Shown piece after piece: positions 16,170-24,904 of a stretch of 64,000 bases of DNA. The position numbers and the translations under genes are program-made. Numbering within the stretch: position 1 is the first letter of the stretch; each line of letters begins with the position of its first letter. Source of the DNA: RGIG7179 sp051893555 (GTDB lineage: Bacteria; Bacillota; Clostridia; Peptostreptococcales; Anaerovoracaceae); NCBI GenBank assembly GCA_051893555.1, contig JBJFHL010000004.1, positions 13,807-77,806 of the forward strand, written 5' to 3'. A model generated the notes under the pieces. It saw only the letters and a list, made by a program, of their open reading frames with translations. It made no database searches and was not told where the DNA came from.

Positions 16170-19100
16170 ATGGCATTTACCCATCTTCATGTTCATACGG
16201 AATACAGCCTGCTGGACGGTGCGGCACGCATTAAAGATGTGGTGCGCCGCGCGAAGGAGCTGGGCATGGACAGCCTGGCCATCACCGACCACGGGGTCAT
16301 GTTCGGCGTGGTGGATTTCTATAAAGAGTGCAAAAAGCAGGGAATCCGGCCCATCATCGGGTGCGAGGTCTATACCGCCAAGCGGAAGATGACCGATAAG
16401 GATGTGGAGAAGGACAAGCATCAGGGCCATCTGATCCTGCTGGCGAAGAATGAACAGGGCTATAAAAATCTGATAAAAATCGTGTCCCTCGGTTTCACGA
16501 AGGGATATTACTATAAACCCCGCATTGATAAGGACGTGCTGCGGGAACACAGTGAAGGTCTGATCTGCCTTTCCGCCTGCCTGGCCGGGGAGGTCCAGTT
16601 CCGACTGATGAACAACGATTACGAAGGGGCCAAGGCGGAAGCACAGGCTCTGGCAGAGATTTTCGGTCCGGGGAATTTCTATCTGGAGATCCAGGATCAG
16701 GGCCTGGAAGAGGAGGCATATATCAAGCCGAATCTGTTGCGTCTGGCCAGCGAGCTAAACCTGCCGCTGGCGGCCACCAACGACGTCCATTATGTGCGCC
16801 GGGAGGATGCGGAGGCTCACGATGTGCTGCTGGCCATTCAGACGGCCACCACCATCGACGACCCCAACCGGATGCGGTTTCCGAACGATCAGTTCTATCT
16901 GAAGAGTGAAGACGAAATGCGTAAGCTGTTTGCCGGGATCCCGGAAGCTTGCGACAATACCCAGAGAATCGCGGAACAGTGCAGCTTTGACTTCCGCTTC
17001 GGCGAATATCATCTGCCACAGTTTATTCCGCCGGATGGACTGGATAACGAGACCTATCTGCGGAAGCTCTGCAGTGAGGGCCTTGCGGATCGATACGGCG
17101 TAAATCCGGACCAGAGCCTGCTGGACCGGCTGGAGTATGAACTGCGCACCATCATTTCCATGGGATATGTGGAGTACTTCCTGATCGTATGGGATTTCAT
17201 CAACTATGCGAAACAGAACGGGATCATGGTGGGTCCGGGCAGAGGATCGGCGGCCGGTTCGCTGGTTGCTTACTGCCTGAAGATCACAGACATTGATCCG
17301 ATCAAATACAATCTGATCTTTGAGCGGTTCCTCAATCCGGAGCGGGTCAGCATGCCGGATATCGATATTGACTTCTGTTATGAGAGAAGGCAGGAGGTCA
17401 TCGATTATGTGGGGCGCAAGTACGGCGAGGGTCGGGTTTCCCAGATCATCACCTTCGGAACCATGAAGGCCAAGGCAGCGGTTCGCGATGTGGGACGGGC
17501 GCTGAATGTCAGCTATGCGGAAACCGATGCCATCGCCAAGGCCATTCCGTTCGATCTGCACATGACCATCGACAAGGCGCTGGAAACCAATCCGGAGCTG
17601 CTGGCCCGGTATGAAAACGAAGACATGGTCCGGCAGGTGCTGGACATGTCAAGAGCTATCGAAGGCATGCCGCGCCATGCGTCTACCCATGCAGCAGGCG
17701 TGGTGATCTCCAGGGAGCCCATCGATGAATATGTGCCGCTGTACATGTCCGATAAGGGCATTTCCACCCAGTTCACCATGACCACCATCGAAGAACTGGG
17801 GCTGCTGAAGATGGACTTTCTGGGCTTGCGGAACCTGACGGTGATCCGGGATGCACTGGAAATGATCGAAAAAAACTACGGGGTCACCATCGATTTCAGC
17901 AAGATGACCTATGACGATCCGAAGGTCTACGAACTGATATCTGCCGGAAATACCTGCGGTGTGTTCCAGCTGGAAAGCCAGGGAATGACCCAGTTTATGA
18001 AGAGCCTGAAGCCGACCTGCTACGAGGATGTGGTGGCCGGTATCGCACTTTATCGGCCGGGTCCGATGGACTCCATTCCGAAATATATTGAAAACAAGAA
18101 GAATCCGAAGGGGATCCGCTATGTGGATCCGGCGCTGGCGCCGATCCTGGACGTGACCTACGGCTGCCTGATTTATCAGGAGCAGGTGATGCAGATCGTC
18201 CGGGATCTGGGCGGCTACAGTTACGGACGTTCCGACCTGGTGCGCCGCGCCATGTCGAAAAAGAAGATGGACGTGATGCTGGAGGAGAAGGAGTACTTCA
18301 TCCACGGAAAGACCGACGAAGACGGCAATGTGGAGATTGCAGGCTGTGTCCGCAACGGTATTCCGGAGGCGGCGGCGGAAGCCATCTTCCAGGACATGGT
18401 CAGCTTTGCCGAGTATGCGTTTAATAAAAGCCACGCTGCTGCTTACGGCGTGGTGGCTTATGAAACAGGCTGGCTGAAGGCCCATTATCCGGTGGAATTC
18501 ATGGCAGCACTCATGACCAGCGTTATGGGGGATTCGGATTCCGTCGCAAAATATATCCGCAACTGTTCCGAAATGGGCATTGAGGTTCTGCCGCCGTGCG
18601 TCAATGAAAGCCAGAAGAAATTCAGCGTGGTGGACGGAAAGATTCGGTTTGGTCTGCAGGCAGTGAAGAATGTGGGTGAGGGAGCCATCGATGCCATCAT
18701 CGAGGCCAGAGAGCAGAAAGGGCTGCCGAAGACCCTGCCTCAGTTTATTTCCAATGTAGAGATCAGCCAGGTCAACAAGAAGGCCATTGAAAGCCTGATC
18801 AAGGCCGGAGCCACCGACTGTCTGGAAGGAAACCGGGCCGCACAGCTGGCTGCATACGAGGGCTTGGTGGAATCGGCCCAGAATACATCGAGAAAGAATC
18901 TGGAGGGACAGATTTCCCTCTTCCAGATCGCCGGCGATGAGATGCAGGCCGGCGGGCTGGAGGTACGTCTTCCAAACGTGGAAGAATTTTCGAAAGACCT
19001 CAAGCTGGCTATGGAGAAGGAGATGCTGGGCATCTACCTGACGGACCATCCGCTGAATGAATATGCGGCGCAGATGAACCGGCTGTCTTCCGTCACCAGC

Positions 19101-19838
19101 GATCAGCTGCGCCATGCGGCGGAAGGGCTGGAGGCAGGCGATCCGGCCGCGGAATGTGAGCCTTGCGGAACCGTGGCTGCCGGTCGGAACGGAGAGAAAA
19201 TCCGGGACGGCATGCCTGTGGTGATGACCGGTATGATCAATTCCCGCAGGACACTGATCACGAAAAACAGCAAAATGATGGCGTTCCTCCAGCTGGAGGA
19301 TCTGTACGGCGTGACGGAAATTGTCGTTTTTCCCAATGTCTATGAGCGCTGTGCCGCCTTTACGGAGGTGGACCAGGTGATTGCCGTCCGGGGCACCCTG
19401 AACTTCAAAGAAGAGGAAGCGCCAAAGGTGCTGGCCGATGAGATTTTGCCGCTGGAGGAAGCGGCAGAGCGGGGATTCAGCCAGAGGGGCAGCCAGAGAG
19501 GCAGTCAGAGAAGTGTGCAGAGCAGTGGCCAGAGAAACGCGCAGAGTACCGCGCAGAGTACCACGCAGAGCAGCGGACCGCGTGAGACACAGCAGCCGGC
19601 AGAGCAGCCGGAAGGGCTGGTCAAGGTGAAGCTGACGGCGAAGATGAACCGGGAGATCACCCTGGAACAGGTAAAAAGCGTGCTGAAGCGCCATCCGGGC
19701 AAAGCCCAGGTACTCATCTATCTGCCGGAGGGAAAGACCCTTCGGACAGACCGACAGCTCTGGGTGAAGCCGGATCAGAATCTGGGCAACCAGCTTATGG
19801 CAATCCTGGGAAAAGAAAATGTAAAAATGACAGAATAA
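16170..19838 (+). CDS. dnaE: DNA polymerase III subunit alpha (DnaE type)
   Basis: 1222 residues. The N-terminal PHP domain starts FTHLHVHTEYSLLDGAARIK. The polymerase palm carries GPGRGSAAGSLVAYCL and MPDIDIDFCYERR, with the catalytic aspartates in DIDIDF. The OB-fold region near residue 1010 (VVMTGMINSRRTLITKNSKM) follows the HhH and finger segments. Synthesises DNA at the fork and is a DnaE, not the PolC paralogue. A Gln/Ser/Arg-rich low-complexity linker (about 1100-1150) encoded by short tandem repeats sits before the C-terminal domain and is unusual. The ATG at 16170 was chosen over GTG 16158. The last codons and stop are tandemly duplicated just after the gene. Confidence 0.96.
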   Translation: MAFTHLHVHTEYSLLDGAARIKDVVRRAKELGMDSLAITDHGVMFGVVDFYKECKKQGIRPIIGCEVYTAKRKMTDKDVEKDKHQGHLILLAKNEQGYKNLIKIVSLGFTKGYYYKPRIDKDVLREHSEGLICLSACLAGEVQFRLMNNDYEGAKAEAQALAEIFGPGNFYLEIQDQGLEEEAYIKPNLLRLASELNLPLAATNDVHYVRREDAEAHDVLLAIQTATTIDDPNRMRFPNDQFYLKSEDEMRKLFAGIPEACDNTQRIAEQCSFDFRFGEYHLPQFIPPDGLDNETYLRKLCSEGLADRYGVNPDQSLLDRLEYELRTIISMGYVEYFLIVWDFINYAKQNGIMVGPGRGSAAGSLVAYCLKITDIDPIKYNLIFERFLNPERVSMPDIDIDFCYERRQEVIDYVGRKYGEGRVSQIITFGTMKAKAAVRDVGRALNVSYAETDAIAKAIPFDLHMTIDKALETNPELLARYENEDMVRQVLDMSRAIEGMPRHASTHAAGVVISREPIDEYVPLYMSDKGISTQFTMTTIEELGLLKMDFLGLRNLTVIRDALEMIEKNYGVTIDFSKMTYDDPKVYELISAGNTCGVFQLESQGMTQFMKSLKPTCYEDVVAGIALYRPGPMDSIPKYIENKKNPKGIRYVDPALAPILDVTYGCLIYQEQVMQIVRDLGGYSYGRSDLVRRAMSKKKMDVMLEEKEYFIHGKTDEDGNVEIAGCVRNGIPEAAAEAIFQDMVSFAEYAFNKSHAAAYGVVAYETGWLKAHYPVEFMAALMTSVMGDSDSVAKYIRNCSEMGIEVLPPCVNESQKKFSVVDGKIRFGLQAVKNVGEGAIDAIIEAREQKGLPKTLPQFISNVEISQVNKKAIESLIKAGATDCLEGNRAAQLAAYEGLVESAQNTSRKNLEGQISLFQIAGDEMQAGGLEVRLPNVEEFSKDLKLAMEKEMLGIYLTDHPLNEYAAQMNRLSSVTSDQLRHAAEGLEAGDPAAECEPCGTVAAGRNGEKIRDGMPVVMTGMINSRRTLITKNSKMMAFLQLEDLYGVTEIVVFPNVYERCAAFTEVDQVIAVRGTLNFKEEEAPKVLADEILPLEEAAERGFSQRGSQRGSQRSVQSSGQRNAQSTAQSTTQSSGPRETQQPAEQPEGLVKVKLTAKMNREITLEQVKSVLKRHPGKAQVLIYLPEGKTLRTDRQLWVKPDQNLGNQLMAILGKENVKMTE

Positions 19839-19867
19839 AAAATGACAGAATGAAAGGGGAGGCTATC

Positions 19868-20830
19868 ATGAAAAGAATCGGCGTATTGACCAGCGGCGGA
19901 GATTCACCGGGTATGAATGCAGCCATCCGGACCGTGGTCCGGTGTGCTATAGAAAAAGGAATGGAAGTTTACGGCATCCAGCGGGGCTATGAAGGCCTGC
20001 TGGACGGCGAACTGAAGCAGATGGACAGAAGTTCTGTGGGGGACATCCTTCACAGAGGCGGTACCATGCTGAAAACAGCCAGAAGCGAGCGGTTCAAGAC
20101 GCCGGAGGGCATCGACCGGGGTGCGGAAATGCTGCGGACCTTCGGAATCGAAGGGCTGGTGGTGATCGGCGGCGACGGTTCCATGCGGGGCGGTATCGAA
20201 CTGGCCAGACGGGGCATCACGGTCATGTGCCTGCCGGGAACCATCGACAACGACCTGCAGTATACGGATTTTACCATAGGTTTTGATACGGCAGTCAATA
20301 CGGTTCTGGAAGCCATCTCCAAGCTGCGGGATACTTCTTCTGCCCATGACCGGACCACCGTGGTGGAAGTCATGGGACGCCACTGCGGCGACATCGCGCT
20401 GTACGCAGGACTTGCCGGCGGTGCGGAAGCCGTTCTGGTACCGGAAGTGCCGTCGGATGTGAACGAGATTTGCCGTCATATCATCGAGGGACGAAATCGG
20501 GGCAAGTTGCACAGCATCATTATAAAGGCAGAAGGCGCCGGAATCTCCAGCGAAGAACTGACCAGAACCATCGAGCAGAAGACAGGAAAAGAAACCAGAC
20601 TGGTGGTGCTTTCCTATCTGCAGCGAGGCGGAAGTCCGACGCTGCGGGATCGGAACCTGGCCACGCTGACGGCAGCCAAGGCGGTGGATCTGCTCTGGCA
20701 GGATTCGGGCAGTAAGGCGGTGGGAGAAGTCGACGGAGCCATTGTGGCTTATGATCTGGAGGAAGCACTGCATTTACCGAAAGAATTCGATCAGAAGATG
20801 TATGAACTGATTTCCGTACTGAGCAAGTAG
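19868..20830 (+). CDS. pfkA: 6-phosphofructokinase
   Basis: Phosphorylates fructose 6-phosphate in glycolysis; 320 residues, the standard bacterial length. The N-terminus MKRIGVLTSGGDSPGMNAAI has the ATP-binding glycines. GGDGSMRGG and PGTIDNDLQYTD carry the catalytic aspartates, and VEVMGRHCGDIA follows. GGDGS with glycine in place of the usual second-domain residue suggests the ATP-dependent form. A GGGGAGG ribosome site precedes the ATG at 19868, only 29 bp after dnaE; the same dnaE-pfkA order is common in Firmicutes. Confidence 0.96.
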   Translation: MKRIGVLTSGGDSPGMNAAIRTVVRCAIEKGMEVYGIQRGYEGLLDGELKQMDRSSVGDILHRGGTMLKTARSERFKTPEGIDRGAEMLRTFGIEGLVVIGGDGSMRGGIELARRGITVMCLPGTIDNDLQYTDFTIGFDTAVNTVLEAISKLRDTSSAHDRTTVVEVMGRHCGDIALYAGLAGGAEAVLVPEVPSDVNEICRHIIEGRNRGKLHSIIIKAEGAGISSEELTRTIEQKTGKETRLVVLSYLQRGGSPTLRDRNLATLTAAKAVDLLWQDSGSKAVGEVDGAIVAYDLEEALHLPKEFDQKMYELISVLSK

Positions 20831-20851
20831 AGGAGATGGAAGAAAACTGAA

Positions 20852-21388
20852 ATGAGTGAGAAGAAAACCGTTGTAATATATAAAGGAAAATACGGCGCCA
20901 CAGAGCAGTATGCCAGATGGATTGCCGAGGAACTGCAGTGTGATATCATGGATGCGGATCATTTCCTGGGAAGGGATTTCCAGAAGTATGACAATATCAT
21001 CTACGGCGGCGCACTGCAGGCCGGCGGCATCAAGGGATTCGAGCTGATCCGCAAAAACCGCATGAAGATCATGGACAAGAAAGTCGTGATCTTCGCCGTG
21101 GGACTGAGCACGGACAGCCAGGAAAACCGCATACAGGTGCGGGAGATCAATTTCAACAAGCATGCCCTGTCCGGCATGACGCTGTATTACTGCAAAGGAG
21201 CGTTTGACCCCGGGAAGGTAAAGGGTGTGGACCGGGCCATCATCAATCTGACCCTGAGCATGCTGAAAAAGAAGCCAGAAAACCAGTGGACCGAGGACGA
21301 GCGTCGGCTTTATCACGATATGACGGAAGGCGTCAACTATATCGATAAGAAATATATCGAGCCCATCGTGGCGGAATTCCGGGATTAG
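20852..21388 (+). CDS. Flavodoxin-domain protein
   Basis: 178 residues, 21 bp after pfkA and probably cotranscribed. The N-terminus VVIYKGKYGATEQYARWIAE is the FMN phosphate loop of the flavodoxin_5 (protoporphyrinogen oxidase-like) group, and YDNIIYGGALQAGGI corresponds to the second FMN loop. Likely a cytoplasmic electron carrier or oxidoreductase; partner unknown. The final 15 bases including part of the stop (GGAATTCCGGGATTA) are repeated 20 bp downstream. Confidence 0.83.
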   Translation: MSEKKTVVIYKGKYGATEQYARWIAEELQCDIMDADHFLGRDFQKYDNIIYGGALQAGGIKGFELIRKNRMKIMDKKVVIFAVGLSTDSQENRIQVREINFNKHALSGMTLYYCKGAFDPGKVKGVDRAIINLTLSMLKKKPENQWTEDERRLYHDMTEGVNYIDKKYIEPIVAEFRD

Positions 21389-21404
21389 GCATGGAATTCC
21401 GGGA

Positions 21405-22691
21405 TTAATCATCGCTGCTGGGGTCGTCGATTCCCAGATCGTTTCCGAGGACGCCGCCGAAGGTGATGGCGGAGGAACCGAAGCGGTCACGGATGGAATC
21501 CATGGTCCGTTCGATCTTTTCACCGCGGGCATGGCTTTCATTGTCGGAGGCAAAGAGGCTCAGCTGCTCTTCGGTCTCTTCGTCACAAAGGTTGATGGCC
21601 GTGATTGTGAGTAGCCGGATCGGTGCGCCGCGGCGCCAGCTTTCGTGGATCAGCTCCATGGCAGCCTGGGACAGCTCTGCCGCCAGATTGGTGGGAACGA
21701 AGAGCTGTTTTTGACGGGAAATGGTGTTGAAGGTGGGATCTTTGATGTCCACCTTGACGCCGAAGGCCTTCCGGTGGTGCTTCCGCAGACGGCCGGCCAC
21801 GGAATCTGCCAGGCTGGTAACTGCGGTGCGGATATCCTCTTCGCTGACCAGATTGCGGCGGAAGGTCATGCCGTTGCCCACGGATTTCATGCCTTCCCCT
21901 TCCCCGTAGCGGGCCACCGGAGACGTATCATATCCGTTGGCATAGGTCCAAAGCATCTGCCCCTGCTTTCCCAGCAGGGCGGTCAGCCGTTTCGGGTCAC
22001 AGACCGCAATCTCTCCGATGGTTTTGATGCCGGATTTCAACAGCTTTTCTGCCGTTGCTTTCCCGACGAAAATCATATCCGATGCCGGAAGCGGCCAGAG
22101 GATGTCACGATAGTTGGAACGCGTGATTTCCGTGGTTGCGTCCGGTTTTTTATAATCGCTGCCCAGTTTGGCGAAAATCTTGTTATAGGACACGCCGGCA
22201 GACAAGGTCAGACCCAGTTCTTCCCGCACCGCAGCACGGATGGTGTCGGCAATTTCCACGCCGCTGCCGAACAGAGACCGGCTGGCGGTCACGTCCAGCC
22301 AGGATTCATCGATGCTGAAAGGCTCCACCAGATCGGTGAAACGCAGGTATATCTGGTTGATCAGTCTGGAATAATAGGTATACTTCTCCCGGTGAGGCCG
22401 GACCAACTGCAGATCCGGACATTTCTTTTTCGCCTGCCAGATGGTTTCCGCCGTCACCACACCGGCTTTTTTGGCCAGCTCATTCTTGGCCAGGATGATG
22501 CCGTGGCGGCTTTCCGGATCGCCGCAGACAGCCATGGGCACATTCCGCAGATCCGGCCGGTCCAGCAGCTCCACAGAAGCATAGAAGCCGTTCATATCAC
22601 AGTGAAGAATGGTGCGGTCCGACGTACGAACAGCAGGGTCCGACGTGCCAACGGTACAGCCTGACATGCCGTGAAAATCCTGAGAACACAT
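21405..22691 (-). CDS. dinB: DNA polymerase IV (Y family)
   Basis: Error-prone translesion polymerase, 428 residues from the chosen ATG. Motifs: ILHCDMNGFYASVE (first metal aspartate), CGDPESRHGIILAKN, and EPFSIDESWLDVT (catalytic DE). The little-finger domain follows, with EEQLSLF near the C-terminus matching a beta-clamp binding site. An in-frame start at 22757 would add 22 residues; I prefer 22691 because AAGGAGG precedes it, although the gap of 12 bases is long. Convergent with the flavodoxin gene, only 16 bp between stops, so no space for a separate terminator. Confidence 0.93.
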   Translation of the reverse strand: MCSQDFHGMSGCTVGTSDPAVRTSDRTILHCDMNGFYASVELLDRPDLRNVPMAVCGDPESRHGIILAKNELAKKAGVVTAETIWQAKKKCPDLQLVRPHREKYTYYSRLINQIYLRFTDLVEPFSIDESWLDVTASRSLFGSGVEIADTIRAAVREELGLTLSAGVSYNKIFAKLGSDYKKPDATTEITRSNYRDILWPLPASDMIFVGKATAEKLLKSGIKTIGEIAVCDPKRLTALLGKQGQMLWTYANGYDTSPVARYGEGEGMKSVGNGMTFRRNLVSEEDIRTAVTSLADSVAGRLRKHHRKAFGVKVDIKDPTFNTISRQKQLFVPTNLAAELSQAAMELIHESWRRGAPIRLLTITAINLCDEETEEQLSLFASDNESHARGEKIERTMDSIRDRFGSSAITFGGVLGNDLGIDDPSSDD

Positions 22692-22817
22692 TTTGCGCAG
22701 AAACCTCCTTTCCGGCAGCCGCATCTTCGTTCCGCGGGCCAGCCTTTCTGCATTCATTTTACCACAGCCGGCGGCGTACTGCTATATGGTTTTTTTGTGA
22801 AGGGAAAATGGCTTGCC

Positions 22818-22846
22818 TTGACTTGACGCCCCGTACAAAGTATAAT
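22818..22846 (+). promoter_or_regulatory. Sigma-A promoter for the DUF308 gene
   Basis: TTGACT (22818-22823), 17-base spacer, TATAAT (22841-22846), then GGAGG before the ATG at 22873. Confidence 0.82.
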
Positions 22847-22872
22847 AAGAATACTGAGAAGGAGGACTTTCC

Positions 22873-23610
22873 ATGAGAATTATTACGATCATGATGGGCA
22901 CCCTGTTCAGCATAACGGGCATCTACCTGATAGCCAACGGCGGACTGACCTTTATGTCCGTGGCTTTCATCGTGGGACTGATGTTCGCAGTGGCTGGCGT
23001 GATCGAGTGCCTTTCCTATAGCGGTTACCGCGGCGAAGATGAAACGAAGAGCTGGATCCTGATCGACGGAACCTGTACCTTCATGCTGGGCGTGCTGATT
23101 CTGATGAACAAGCTGTCGGCTGAGGCGGCTGTTCCTCTGGTGCTGGGCCTGTGGATCCTGTTCACCGGCATCCGGAATTTCGTCAAAGCCTGGGAAAAGA
23201 TCGATGTGCGGGGCGACGGGTTTTATGACCACCTGATCATCGGTTTCGTGAACATCGTCCTGGGTCTGTATGCGTTTTTTGACCAGGACCTGTTTGACTT
23301 TTCCACCATCACGCTGGTGGGCATCTATATGCTGTCCGGCGGTATCAATATCGCCCATGTGGGCGCCACCATCAAGATACGCAAGCCGGAATTTTTGAAG
23401 ACCAAGGAAGAGAAGCTGGAGGAGGCGGCGGCCAAGGCGGCGGAAGCCCATCAGGCGGCCAAGGAGGCGATTCGCTTCGCCAAGGAAACCAAGGCTGAAC
23501 TGAAAGTCATCGAGCAGACCCCTGCCGAGGAGATGGACAGGACCCTGGCGCCGAAGCCGGGTACGGAGGTTCCGGCCGAAGCAGCAGATGCGCAGGAATC
23601 GGAAGGATAA
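22873..23610 (+). CDS. DUF308 (HdeD-type) membrane protein
   Basis: 245 residues. About six short hydrophobic segments in residues 1-165, paired as in DUF308 proteins (GTLFSITGIYLIANGG, FTGIRNFVKAW, GFVNIVLGLYAFFD). The last 75 residues form an Ala/Glu/Lys-rich cytoplasmic tail (EEKLEEAAAKAAEAHQAAKE) likely to be a helix or coiled coil, which is longer than in the usual HdeD. Function unknown; distant relatives are linked to acid stress in enterobacteria. It has its own promoter, and the two flavoprotein genes that follow may read through from it. Confidence 0.82.
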   Translation: MRIITIMMGTLFSITGIYLIANGGLTFMSVAFIVGLMFAVAGVIECLSYSGYRGEDETKSWILIDGTCTFMLGVLILMNKLSAEAAVPLVLGLWILFTGIRNFVKAWEKIDVRGDGFYDHLIIGFVNIVLGLYAFFDQDLFDFSTITLVGIYMLSGGINIAHVGATIKIRKPEFLKTKEEKLEEAAAKAAEAHQAAKEAIRFAKETKAELKVIEQTPAEEMDRTLAPKPGTEVPAEAADAQESEG

Positions 23611-23628
23611 CAGCGGAAGGGGAATCCT

Positions 23629-24897
23629 ATGGATTTTGATATTCTCATCGCCGGCGGCGGTGCGTCGGGGCTTGCAGCTGCCATCAGTGCGGCTCGCTTC
23701 GCAAAATCCGTCAGCCCGGCTCGTTCTCTCCGGATCGGCCTGCTGGAAAAGAAGGAGATTCCGGGGAAAAAGCTGTCGGCCACCGGCAACGGGCGGTGCA
23801 ACTTGTCCAATGCGGTCTGCAGCGGCCGGGAAACGGTGGACGGATTTTTTGCTTCTGTCGGTCTGGTGACCCGGATCGACGAGGCCGGAAGAATGTATCC
23901 ATACGGGGAGGAAGCCGCAGAGGTGAGTGCACTTCTGACGGAGACCGCCCTGTCTTATGATGTAAAGATTATGACAGACTGCCAGGTGACGCAGATCCGG
24001 CCGGTGGAAGACGCCCGGCCGGCGGTCAGCGCGGCGGGGAAATCCCCTGCGGCTTGCGTTCCATCGGGCGGTTTTATTGTGGAAATAAACCGGACCGGCA
24101 GCCGGCAGCTGGAGTGCCGGATCCTGCTCCTTTCCATGGGCGGCAAGTCCTACAGCGTGTTCGGGACCAGCGGAGACGGCTACGGCTTCGCCCGCCGTCT
24201 CGGTCACACCGTGACCCGGCTGGCGCCGTCGCTGGTCCCGATCCAGGTGACCGAAGATCTGCAGGGACTGGCCGGTGTGCGGACGAAGGCAGATGTGACC
24301 CTGCTCCATCTGGGGAAGCCGGTGGCACGGGAAACGGGAGAGGTGCAGTTTAACAAGGATTGCCTGTCCGGCATCTGTATCATGAATCTGTCCAGACTGC
24401 TGGTGCTGAACCCGGAAAAGCCGTTTGCAGAGGCCTTTCGGGAGTATGAACTGCAGCTGGATCTGCTGCCGGAGTTCCGCCGGGAAGAAGTGACCGAAAT
24501 CCTCCGGCAGAAGAGCGGCAGCCTGCAGACCCTGGTAAAGAAGAAGCTGGCGACATGGATCGAAGCGGCGGCGGACGAAGCTGCCGCGCCGGAAAAACCT
24601 GCGGCGGCGGATCCTGCCGCGATGGCGGACCGGCTGAAGTCCCTGACCTTTTCCGTCTGCGGCACCAAAGGCTGGAATGACGCTCAGGTGACCCGGGGCG
24701 GTGTGGTGCTGGAGGAAGTGGATCCGGAGACCATGGAGTCGCAGCTGGTGCCGGGACTGTATTTCGCAGGAGAAATCCTTAACTTTGACGGACCGTGCGG
24801 CGGCTTTAACCTGCATTTCGCTTGGGAGAGCGGCATCCGGGCGGGAAAGGCCATGGCTGCGGCGGCACTGGCGGTATCGTCTGCATCGAAGGAGTAA
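23629..24897 (+). CDS. HI0933-family flavoprotein (BaiN-like NAD(P)/FAD oxidoreductase)
   Basis: 422 residues, 18 bp after the DUF308 gene. FDILIAGGGASGLAAAISAA is the FAD Rossmann motif. EKKEIPGKKLSATGNGRCNLSNA is the family signature, seen here in two parts around residue 50. GGKSYSVFGTSGDGYGF and, near the end, YFAGEILNFDGPCGGFNLHF are further family blocks. Described members include YtfP and the putative bile-acid reductase BaiN; substrate here unknown. It sits immediately before a second flavoprotein. Confidence 0.88.
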   Translation: MDFDILIAGGGASGLAAAISAARFAKSVSPARSLRIGLLEKKEIPGKKLSATGNGRCNLSNAVCSGRETVDGFFASVGLVTRIDEAGRMYPYGEEAAEVSALLTETALSYDVKIMTDCQVTQIRPVEDARPAVSAAGKSPAACVPSGGFIVEINRTGSRQLECRILLLSMGGKSYSVFGTSGDGYGFARRLGHTVTRLAPSLVPIQVTEDLQGLAGVRTKADVTLLHLGKPVARETGEVQFNKDCLSGICIMNLSRLLVLNPEKPFAEAFREYELQLDLLPEFRREEVTEILRQKSGSLQTLVKKKLATWIEAAADEAAAPEKPAAADPAAMADRLKSLTFSVCGTKGWNDAQVTRGGVVLEEVDPETMESQLVPGLYFAGEILNFDGPCGGFNLHFAWESGIRAGKAMAAAALAVSSASKE

Positions 24898-24904
24898 ATA
24901 CAGC

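Noticed and set aside
17649..19694. A 681-codon open frame antisense to dnaE
   Set aside because: It mirrors the codon bias of dnaE, has no ribosome site and no recognisable protein family. The same applies to the long frame opposite gpmI (29075-30721), and those opposite aroB/aroA, recJ and addA.
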